Assembly: GCA_036848175.1 (NCBI GenBank)
Contig: DAIUKO010000036.1
Span: forward strand, 1 to 35,359
Direction: 5' to 3'
DNA length: 35,359 bases
From: QHWF01 sp036848175
GTDB taxonomy: Bacteria; Acidobacteriota; Vicinamibacteria; Vicinamibacterales; CAVVIG01
The translations under genes were made by a program, and so were the position numbers. Shown piece after piece: positions 1 through 5,725 of this stretch (positions are counted from its first letter, which is position 1; each line of letters starts with the position of its first letter). The notes beneath the pieces are model-generated. The model worked only from the letters and a program-made list of their open reading frames with translations. It made no database searches and was not told the DNA's origin.

Positions 1-1225
1 TGACTCCTCGACGACGCCGCTGGAGGAAATCGCGCTCGCGTGCGTTGTCGGTGCGGGCGATCGCCGCATCGAACGCCCTTGCCGCTTCGTCAGAGCGACC
101 CATGCGCCTGAGCAGGTCGGCGCGGATCGCGTGGAAGAGATAGTAGCGATCGAGATCATCGAGCCGATCCACGAGCGCCAGCGCAGCATCCGGACCCTCG
201 ATCTCGGCGACGGCAACGGCGCGGTTGAGCGCCACGATTGAGCTCGGCGCCATCGACAGGAGCTGGTCGTACAGCTGAAGGATCTGCGGCCAGTCGGTGT
301 CCGAGGCGACGGCGGCATCACTGTGGACCGCGTTGATCGCCGCCTGAATCTGATACGGACCCGGCCGGTTGCGCACGAGACAGCGCCGGACGAGCGCTTG
401 ACCTTCGGCGATCAGCGCGCGATTCCAGAGCGCGCGATTCTGATCGGCGAGCAGCACGAGGTCGCCGTCGGTTGTCGTTCGCGTCGCGCGCCGCGACTCG
501 ATCAGCAGCATCAGCGCGACGAGTCCCATCACCTCAGGTTCATCGGGCATCAACTCGGACAGGATTCGTCCGAGCCGGATCGCTTCGGCGCAGAGATCCT
601 CGCGGACAAGGCGGTCGCCTGAGCTCGCGGTGTAGCCCTCGTTGAAAATCAGGTAGACGACGGCCAGCACCGCACGAATACGATGAGGCAGATCGGCGTC
701 GCCAGGGACGCGATACGGAATGCCGGCATCGCGGATCTTTCCTTTGGCCCGCACCAGCCGCTGCGCCATCGTCGATTCGGGGACCAGGAACGCGCGCGCG
801 ATCTCGGCGGTCGTCAGCCCGCCGAGCAGCCGCAGCGTCAGCGCCACCTGTGCGGTGGCGGCGAGCGCGGGATGACAGCAGGTAAAGATCAGGCGCAGTC
901 GATCGTCGCGCACGACGCCCTCCGAATCCTCCTCGCCCGGCGACCGAGTGGTCGCATAGAGCCGCATCGCTTCGGCATGTCGATCCTCACGCGACGCTTC
1001 GCGGCGAAAGCGATCGATCGCACGGTTGCGGGCGGTCGCGATGATCCACGCCGCCGGGCTGGGCGGCAGGCCGGTGGATGGCCAGCGCTGAAGCGCCACT
1101 GTGAACGCATCCTGGACCACTTCCTCGGCGACGTCGATGTCGCCGAAGTGGCGGACGAGAGACGCGACCGCGCGCGCGTACTCCTCGCGAAAGACACGTT
1201 CGATCTCGGCGCTGTCGAGAGCGAT
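1..1225 (-). CDS. ECF RNA polymerase sigma factor, ECF42-like (DUF6596, TPR-like tail), 3' end outside window
   Basis: This is a cytoplasmic transcription initiation factor. Reading leftward, the frame gives sigma region 2 (around VFREEYARAVASLVRHFG, then VVQDAF), a region 4 helix-turn-helix (LRLLGGLTTAEIARAFL, VPESTMAQRLVRAKGKI), the DUF6596 region (RAVLAVVYLIFNEGY) and a TPR-like C-terminal part (LQLYDQLLSMAPSSIVALNRA). About 408 codons are visible, close to the usual full length, so only a few residues should be missing at the window edge. It follows the YCII gene directly and in the same frame, separated only by that gene's TAG. No ATG, GTG or TTG exists before region 2. The first codon at a good distance from the AGGAGAGG sequence is ATC at 1225, used here as a provisional start. 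Pairing of ECF42 sigma factors with DGPF/YCII proteins is known for the family. The function call is firm and the start is not. Confidence 0.88.
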   Translation of the reverse strand, partial: MALDSAEIERVFREEYARAVASLVRHFGDIDVAEEVVQDAFTVALQRWPSTGLPPSPAAWIIATARNRAIDRFRREASREDRHAEAMRLYATTRSPGEEDSEGVVRDDRLRLIFTCCHPALAATAQVALTLRLLGGLTTAEIARAFLVPESTMAQRLVRAKGKIRDAGIPYRVPGDADLPHRIRAVLAVVYLIFNEGYTASSGDRLVREDLCAEAIRLGRILSELMPDEPEVMGLVALMLLIESRRATRTTTDGDLVLLADQNRALWNRALIAEGQALVRRCLVRNRPGPYQIQAAINAVHSDAAVASDTDWPQILQLYDQLLSMAPSSIVALNRAVAVAEIEGPDAALALVDRLDDLDRYYLFHAIRADLLRRMGRSDEAARAFDAAIARTDNARERDFLQRRRRGV

Positions 1226-1228
1226 CGG

Positions 1229-1573
1229 CTACCTCTCCTGAAACGGCCGGACCTCGATCGGCAGCGTGATCACACGTGCGAACTTGCGTCCCCACTCGAG
1301 CGCGGCGTCGAGATCCGGCGCCTTCACGATCACGAAGCCGCCGACGTGTTCTTTGCCCTCGACGTAGGGACCGTCGGTGGTGATCACCTCACCATCCTTC
1401 AGCCGCAGCACGGTCGCGGTGCTTGGCGGATGCAATGGACCGTTGAACACCCACGCGCCGGCGGCCTTCACCTCGGCCATCAAGGTTCCCAGGTCGTGCA
1501 TCACCCTGTTGAGAACCTCAGGCGGAGGCGTGATGCCGTCGGGCTGATAGATGCTGAGCAAGTACTGTTTCAT
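1229..1573 (-). CDS. YCII-related DGPF-domain protein
   Basis: A 114-residue protein of the YCII/DGPF family, small ferredoxin-like-fold proteins often encoded next to ECF sigma factors; their biochemical role is poorly defined. The start MKQYLLSIYQPDG, the family motif as TTDGPYVEGKEHVGGF (DGPF has become DGPY) and the C-terminal IEVRPF are all visible. The ATG at 1573 follows the ribosome-binding sequence AGGAGGA. An ECF-type promoter (TGTCGA, 16 nt, CGTA) lies about 55 bp upstream. The TAG stop is followed immediately, in frame, by the sigma factor, so the two are almost certainly co-transcribed and translationally linked. A second family member lies at 3357 on the other strand. Confidence 0.93.
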   Translation of the reverse strand: MKQYLLSIYQPDGITPPPEVLNRVMHDLGTLMAEVKAAGAWVFNGPLHPPSTATVLRLKDGEVITTDGPYVEGKEHVGGFVIVKAPDLDAALEWGRKFARVITLPIEVRPFQER

Positions 1574-1627
1574 GGCGTGTCCTCCTGAACGTTACCACCG
1601 GTCGTTCCCGCCGGTTTTCATGCTCTA

Positions 1628-1653
1628 TACGAACGGGAATCGCTGGATCGACA
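1628..1653 (-). promoter_or_regulatory. Predicted ECF42-type promoter of the YCII-sigma operon
   Basis: On the minus strand a -35 element TGTCGA (1653-1648) is followed after 16 nt by CGTA (1631-1628), preceded by GTT. The same pattern occurs twice at 3258-3321. From memory, the motif reported for ECF42 sigma factors is TGTCGA with CGA/TC, which fits autoregulation of the operon. The transcript would have a leader of about 50 nt before the YCII ATG. Confidence 0.6.
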
Positions 1654-1694
1654 CACCACGGACCGGGTCCGCAGGATTTGGGGATGGACTGAGG

Positions 1695-2300
1695 TCAGTC
1701 GCCGCGTCGAATCGGGAATTCGACCTGAGCGCGCGCGATCGCGGGCTTTCCACCGACCTCGTCGACGGTGACGGTGATGCGGAGCGCGTGCGGCCAGCGC
1801 TGTTCGCGCTCGAGCCGGTCCATGACCGCCTTCAAGTCGACGGGCACTCGCGTCGTGTGGGTCGATGCTGCCGGAATCTGGAAGCGATCGGTTTTGGTGA
1901 GGACGACCGCTTTGTCCCATTTCGCGGCCGATTTGTCGTCGAGGGGACCGATATTCCACTCGCTTTCGACCGTCGCCGTCACATCGGGGCTGGGAAACTT
2001 TCCTCGATTCTCGACCGTGACCACGGCGTCGACGGTGTCGGGATGCGGGACACCGACTGGATCCGTATATTCCCAGCGCGTCAGCACGACCTCGGTGTTC
2101 TTCGGTGGAGGATTGTTCGGATTCAAACCCTCCATCTGCGCCTCCGACCACCACATGGCGGTGAAGCGCACGTGAGCGGCGAGGTCGGCGGCCGTCGCAC
2201 GTTCCTCTGCAGGCGGACGCGAGCAACTCGCCCCGAACAGGATCGCGGCCGCCGCGGCGATCGAGGCGCGCAGAGGCATTGTCGCGCGCCGCGACGTCAT
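1695..2300 (-). CDS. Putative lipoprotein of unknown function
   Basis: A 201-residue predicted exported lipoprotein. The N-terminus has a short hydrophobic run ending in the lipobox-like LFGASC, then a Pro/Glu-rich linker, so it is probably anchored to a membrane by its acylated Cys. The body (VEFPIRRGD at its end, VVTVENRGKFPSPDVTATV in the middle) reads as a small beta-sandwich, and I recognise no catalytic motif. The ATG at 2300 overlaps the stop of the upstream peptidase-like fragment as ATGA, which supports this start and translational coupling. An internal ATG at 2279 would give a more compact signal peptide and is the alternative. The gene is co-directional with the YCII-sigma pair, 121 bp upstream of the YCII start. 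Confidence 0.75.
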   Translation of the reverse strand: MTSRRATMPLRASIAAAAAILFGASCSRPPAEERATAADLAAHVRFTAMWWSEAQMEGLNPNNPPPKNTEVVLTRWEYTDPVGVPHPDTVDAVVTVENRGKFPSPDVTATVESEWNIGPLDDKSAAKWDKAVVLTKTDRFQIPAASTHTTRVPVDLKAVMDRLEREQRWPHALRITVTVDEVGGKPAIARAQVEFPIRRGD

Positions 2301-2474
2301 TGCTTCATGCTCACATGAAGGTGATTGTCGTGTCCTTCCCAGGGCGTCACACCGGCAATCTGCGAGTCGTTGAAGAGAATCGACTTGAAGTTGGTCTCCG
2401 CCCGAAACAACTCCACCAGTTTCGACCCACTGAAGCAGCCAGAGTTTTGGCGCTGGAGGTCGTAGGCGGTGTCA
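2297..2474 (-). pseudogene. C-terminal fragment of a peptidase-like gene, interrupted at the scaffold gap
   Basis: The last 58 codons of an open frame run from the gap into a TGA at 2297-2299. They end in PWEGHDNHLHVSMKQ, where the HDNHLH segment resembles the zinc-binding HxH end of LAS-type (MepA/M15) peptidoglycan peptidases. The frame looks truly coding (FRAETNFKSILFNDSQIAG). Its stop overlaps the lipoprotein start. If the two 55-bp gap-flanking copies are collapsed into one, the frame meets a TAA at 2653-2655 without any start codon. A different frame of the right-hand side also looks coding (HVERIDLHSSRDPTDPRLIE at about 2640-2715). Either sequence is missing in the gap or the gene is frameshifted. 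The peptidase assignment rests on one motif. Confidence 0.45.
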
Positions 2475-2629
2475 NNNNNNNNNNNNNNNNNNNNNNNNNN
2501 NNNNNNNNNNNNNNNNNNNNNNNNNNNNNNNNNNNNNNNNNNNNNNNNNNNNNNNNNNNNNNNNNNNNNNNNNNTTTCGACCCACTGAAGCAGCCAGAGT
2601 TTTGGCGCTGGAGGTCGTAGGCGGTGTCA
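2420..2629. repeat. Perfect 55-bp direct duplication flanking the gap (assembly scar)
   Basis: Bases 2420-2474 and 2575-2629 are identical over exactly 55 bp and border the N run on both sides. A shared terminal word of this length is what a de Bruijn assembler with k=55 leaves at two contig ends, so this is probably one locus written twice and not a biological repeat. Confidence 0.85.
2475..2574. other. Scaffold gap of 100 N
   Basis: Exactly 100 unknown bases join two contigs. The round number indicates a nominal gap size. The stretch 2630-2729 on its right holds no complete gene, only a short coding-like frame on the minus strand that fails to connect cleanly to the fragment at 2297-2474. 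Confidence 0.97.
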
Positions 2630-2729
2630 TGGGCGCCTCCCGCAAATCTCGATTAACCGCGGGTCCGTCGGGTCGCGCGAAGAGTGTAGATCGATCCGCT
2701 CGACGTGGGTCGAGCCATGGGCGTTTTCG

Positions 2730-3032
2730 TTACCCCGTTGGAAGGCGGTCTTGTTCGGTCGCGGACGTTGCCCGGATCTCTTCGACGATGGCCCGTGTGG
2801 TGACGCCGCCAACCAGCGTGTCGCCGTGACGATGGACCTGCGCGAGAAACTCTTTGCCAACCACGTCGACGAACGTGACACCCGCAAGATCGAGCAACAC
2901 TCTTTGATGCGGCTGATTGGACGCCGCGGCAGACCAATGTCGTGCCAATTCGTCGACGCCCGCGCCGGCGAGCCGTCCGTCGAGTCGGAACGTGACCATC
3001 GCCGGTTCAGTTTCCACCGTGATCATGAGCAT
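2730..3032 (-). CDS. STAS-domain protein (anti-anti-sigma-like)
   Basis: A 100-residue single-domain STAS-like protein. The N-terminal strands (MVTFRLDGRLAGAGVDELAR), the core strand and turn (RVLLDLAGVTFVDVVGKEFL) and the last helix (GVTTRAIVEEIRA) follow the STAS pattern. In classical SpoIIAA-type proteins the turn reads D-S-x-G with a phosphorylated Ser; here it is D-V-V-G, so regulation by phosphorylation at that position is unlikely. The start MLMITV at 3032 follows GAGGAG at good distance; an ATG two codons later is possible. A predicted ECF-type promoter lies about 225 bp upstream on the same strand, divergent from the second YCII gene. The partner is unknown. Confidence 0.72.
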   Translation of the reverse strand: MLMITVETEPAMVTFRLDGRLAGAGVDELARHWSAAASNQPHQRVLLDLAGVTFVDVVGKEFLAQVHRHGDTLVGGVTTRAIVEEIRATSATEQDRLPTG

Positions 3033-3178
3033 GTAGACTCCTCGGTCCGTGATGCCTGGCGGCTACCCGCGTCGCGTGCCACGGCCAGGTCGAGGTGAGC
3101 CGCCATCGAAGGGTTCGACGTGCAGACAGCCATATTCGGTTCCATGCCAAACTGCCCCCGACGGGAATGTCGCCTGAC

Positions 3179-3202
3179 GGGATTCGGGGTTTGGGATTCG
3201 GG
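3179..3202. repeat. Tandem GGGATTCGGG motif
   Basis: Two exact copies of GGGATTCGGG (3179-3188 and 3193-3202) are separated by GTTT, followed by a degenerate third copy. It is a low-complexity G-rich intergenic repeat with no assigned role. Confidence 0.55.
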
Positions 3203-3257
3203 ATTTGATCCCGCAGTGGACGCCACCCCTATATGACGAATCAGACCCTCTCCGTAT

Positions 3258-3284
3258 GACGAACGAGATTCCTGGAAATCGACA
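3258..3284 (-). promoter_or_regulatory. Predicted ECF42-type promoter toward the STAS gene
   Basis: The minus strand carries TGTCGA (3284-3279), 17 nt, then CGTC (3261-3258), the last preceded by GTT. Its TGTCGA lies in the left arm of the inverted repeat 3276-3303, whose right arm supplies the -35 of the opposite promoter. Confidence 0.55.
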
Positions 3285-3303
3285 ACTCTCCGGTTGTCGA
3301 TTT
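3276..3303. promoter_or_regulatory. 11-bp perfect inverted repeat holding two -35 elements
   Basis: AAATCGACAAC (3276-3286) and GTTGTCGATTT (3293-3303) are perfect reverse complements around a 6-nt centre. Each arm contains TGTCGA on its own outward strand, so the repeat is best read as two back-to-back -35 regions. A terminator is less likely because the flanking genes diverge. Confidence 0.6.
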
Positions 3304-3321
3304 GCGGTCACCCTGTTCGAC
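3295..3321 (+). promoter_or_regulatory. Predicted ECF42-type promoter of the second YCII gene
   Basis: TGTCGA (3295-3300), 17 nt, CGAC (3318-3321), with GTT before the -10. The leader to the ATG at 3357 would be about 25-30 nt and includes the AAGGAGA ribosome-binding sequence. Confidence 0.65.
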
Positions 3322-3356
3322 TGCGAAACAGGACTCAAACTTCAAGGAGACGAGCG

Positions 3357-3749
3357 ATGCGATTTTTATGCGTGTACAGGCCGAGCCAGGAGGAAGGGGG
3401 CCGCCCCAGCCCGGAACACGTGGCCGAGATGGGCAAGCTGATCGACAAGATGATGAAGGCTGGCGTGCTGCTCGCGACCGAAGGGTGCCTGCCGACTTCG
3501 AAGGGCGCGCGCGTCCGGCTGGCGAACGGGAAGATCAGCGTCATCGACGGACCGTTCACGGAGACGAAAGAGCTCATCGGCGGCTTCGCGATCCTTCGGC
3601 TGAATTCCAAGCAGGAGGCGATCGAGGCGACGAAGGAGTTTCTCGCCGTCGCCGGCGACGGCGAGACCGAGATTCGCCAGCTGTACGAACCGTCGGACTT
3701 CGACATCGCGCCCGCGGACGGCCGGATCGAGGTCGCCGCCAAGGCGTAA
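3357..3749 (+). CDS. YCII-related DGPF-domain protein
   Basis: A 130-residue DGPF/YCII family protein. It starts MRFLCVYRPSQEEG, has the exact family motif in VIDGPFTETKELIGGF and an extended acidic C-terminus. The ATG at 3357 is preceded by AAGGAGA; the longer open frame upstream has no better start. It is a paralogue of the YCII gene at 1229-1573 and shares its predicted ECF promoter type, though no sigma gene follows it. The last base of its TAA is the first base of the next gene's ATG (TAATG), so it is coupled to trmO. Confidence 0.92.
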   Translation: MRFLCVYRPSQEEGGRPSPEHVAEMGKLIDKMMKAGVLLATEGCLPTSKGARVRLANGKISVIDGPFTETKELIGGFAILRLNSKQEAIEATKEFLAVAGDGETEIRQLYEPSDFDIAPADGRIEVAAKA

Positions 3750-4153
3750 TGCGGGAATTCCCGGTTCAGGTCATCGGATTCATTCGATCGACGCTTCGAT
3801 CACTGGACGAGTCGCCCCGGCAAGGTTCCGAGGGTGCCCCCGACGCGTGGCTCGAGGTGAATCCGGCTTTCGCGCGAGGCCTCCTCGGCATCGGGACCGG
3901 CGACGAATTGATCGTCATCACATGGCTTCATCGCGCCGATCGCGGGGTGCTCGAGGTGCATCCGCGCGGCGACCCTGGGAATCCGCTCACAGGCGTCTTC
4001 GCGACACGCTCGCCGCACCGGCCGAACCCGCTGGGACTTCATCGCGTCACCGTGCGTGAAATCGAGGGGATCCGGCTGCGGATCGGCCCAATCGAAGCCA
4101 TCGACGGCACTCCGGTCGTCGACATCAAGGTCGTTCTCGACGCGATTCTTTGA
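3749..4153 (+). CDS. trmO: tRNA (N6-threonylcarbamoyladenosine(37)-N6)-methyltransferase TrmO-like
   Basis: A 134-residue TsaA/TrmO-family protein. Family members use S-adenosylmethionine to methylate t6A37 of certain threonine tRNAs. The opening FPVQVIGFIRS, the middle LIVITWLHRADRGVLEVHPR, the hallmark FATRSPHRPNPLGLHRV and the final IEAIDGTPVVDIKVV are all visible. It starts at the ATG overlapping the YCII stop. Length and motifs fit a single-domain TrmO without the extra C-terminal domain of the enterobacterial enzyme. Coupling to a DGPF protein is unusual and may place it in the ECF42 regulon. Some family members have diverged in substrate. Confidence 0.85.
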   Translation: MREFPVQVIGFIRSTLRSLDESPRQGSEGAPDAWLEVNPAFARGLLGIGTGDELIVITWLHRADRGVLEVHPRGDPGNPLTGVFATRSPHRPNPLGLHRVTVREIEGIRLRIGPIEAIDGTPVVDIKVVLDAIL

Positions 4154-4172
4154 AGTCACTAGGATATGGCGC

Positions 4173-5717
4173 ATGAGACGCCACCTGGTGACGGCGGCAC
4201 TCCTGGCCGGCGCGGTCGGAGTGGCGGCGCAAGTGCGGGATCAGAGTCTTCTCGCGCCCGATCCGCAGGACTGGCTGATGTACTCGGGCACGTACAACGC
4301 CCATCGCCACTCAGCACTGAGCCAGGTGACTCCCGCGAACGTCGCGCGTCTGCAGGCGGCGTGGGTTTACCACATGCCTGGGCAGGAAGCGATCCAGGCG
4401 GTGCCGATCGTTTACAAAGGCGTGATGTACGTCTCGCAGTACAACCGCGTCGATGCCATCGATGCGCGCAGCGGCAACATCGTCTGGCAGTATCAACGGC
4501 CGCCGCAGACGCGCGGCGCCCAGCGCGGCACCGCGATCTACAACAACAAGGTGTTCGTCACCGCCGCCGACGGCGCGCTGGTTGCGATCGATTCGCGCAC
4601 CGGACATGTCGTCTGGGAAACGAAAGTCGCGCCGCCGTGGCGCCTCGCCGGCCAGGCGCCTCTCGTCGCCAAAGGAAAGGTAATTGTCAGCGGCAACAAC
4701 CCGAGCGGCTTCATTCAGGCCTACGACGCTGAGAGCGGCAAGTACCTGTGGACGTGGAACGCCATTCCGCAGAAGGCCGGCGACTCGGGGAGCGAGACGT
4801 GGGCCGGTGATTCGTTCAAGCTCGGTGGAGGTCCGGTCTGGGTGAGCGGCAGCTACGATCCCGAGCAGAACACGATCTTCTACGGGACCGGCCAGCCCGG
4901 CTCACAATGGGCCGGCGAAGTGCGCGAGGGCGACAATCTCTACACCGACAGCATCGTCGCCATCGACGTCGACACCGGAAAGCTGCGCTGGCATTTTCAG
5001 AACACGCCGCACGACGTGCACGATTGGGATTCGCTCGAGATGCCGATCCTGATCGACGCATCGTTTCGAGGGCAGTCACGCAAGCTGCTCGTGCAGGCGA
5101 ACCGCAACGGCTTCTACTACATCCTCGATCGCACCAACGGACGGTTCCTGTCGGGGACGCAGTTCGTCACTCGCGTGAACTGGGCGAGCGGTCTCACGGC
5201 GGAAGGACGGCCGATGATGACGCCCGGACATGAACCGACGGTCGAAGGGGCTCACACCTGTCCGTCGACAGCCGGTGCGACCAACTGGCCGTCGCCGGCG
5301 TACAACCCCGATCTGAACTCCTTCTTCCTCGTCGCGCAGGAAGGCTGCGGGCTGGTGATGCGGACGACCGATCGGCCCGGCGCCGGCGGCGGGTACCTCG
5401 AGAGTCCGAAGCCGGAAGAAGCATGGCAGCTCTACGTCCGCGCGCTCGACGCGACGAGCGGCAAGAAGATCTGGGACTACCAGCAGATCGGGTCGTTTCA
5501 CTACGGTCCCGGCGTGCTGTCGACGGCGGGCGGCCTCGTGTTCGCCGGCGAGCACAAAGGTCAGGTCAGCGCGCTCGACGCGCGCACCGGGAAATCGCTC
5601 TGGCATTTCAACACCGGCGATTTGATCACATCGTCGCCGATCAGCTACGGAATCGACGGTCAGCAGTACATCGCGATTTCATCTGGTACGAATATCGTCG
5701 CGTTTACGTTACGCTGA
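4173..5717 (+). CDS. PQQ-dependent dehydrogenase (quinoprotein), periplasmic
   Basis: A 514-residue quinoprotein with an eight-bladed-propeller-type sequence. A short signal peptide (RRHLVTAALLAGAVGVAAQ) indicates periplasmic export. Repeated propeller motifs are visible: AIDARSGNIVWQYQ, AIDSRTGHVVWETK, AIDVDTGKLRWHFQ and ALDATSGKKIWDYQ, ending in ALDARTGKSLWHFNTGD. The segment FQNTPHDVHDWDS is typical of PQQ alcohol/aldose dehydrogenase relatives. The enzyme would oxidise an alcohol or sugar and pass electrons to a cytochrome c; the substrate cannot be read from sequence. The ATG at 4173 follows AGGA at 4161-4164. It lies 8 bp before the cytochrome-lactonase gene, clearly its partner. It carries no haem motif of its own. 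Confidence 0.9.
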   Translation: MRRHLVTAALLAGAVGVAAQVRDQSLLAPDPQDWLMYSGTYNAHRHSALSQVTPANVARLQAAWVYHMPGQEAIQAVPIVYKGVMYVSQYNRVDAIDARSGNIVWQYQRPPQTRGAQRGTAIYNNKVFVTAADGALVAIDSRTGHVVWETKVAPPWRLAGQAPLVAKGKVIVSGNNPSGFIQAYDAESGKYLWTWNAIPQKAGDSGSETWAGDSFKLGGGPVWVSGSYDPEQNTIFYGTGQPGSQWAGEVREGDNLYTDSIVAIDVDTGKLRWHFQNTPHDVHDWDSLEMPILIDASFRGQSRKLLVQANRNGFYYILDRTNGRFLSGTQFVTRVNWASGLTAEGRPMMTPGHEPTVEGAHTCPSTAGATNWPSPAYNPDLNSFFLVAQEGCGLVMRTTDRPGAGGGYLESPKPEEAWQLYVRALDATSGKKIWDYQQIGSFHYGPGVLSTAGGLVFAGEHKGQVSALDARTGKSLWHFNTGDLITSSPISYGIDGQQYIAISSGTNIVAFTLR

Positions 5718-5725
5718 ATCTGAAT

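Larger units (their letters stand above)
3033..3356. other. Divergent control region between the STAS and YCII genes
   Basis: This 324-bp region holds no convincing gene. Its STAS-proximal part (about 3033-3170) shows nothing distinct. It then has a GGGATTCGGG direct repeat at 3179-3202, two ECF-type promoters pointing outward (3258-3284 on minus, 3295-3321 on plus) arranged around an 11-bp inverted repeat, and an imperfect short hairpin around CCTGTT/AACAGG at about 3312-3332. Short minus-strand frames across it lack coding character. Confidence 0.7.

Noticed and set aside
683..1588. Plus-strand 301-codon frame over the sigma factor and YCII gene
   Set aside because: The minus strand reads through clear sigma-2, sigma-4 and DUF6596 segments and the YCII motif.
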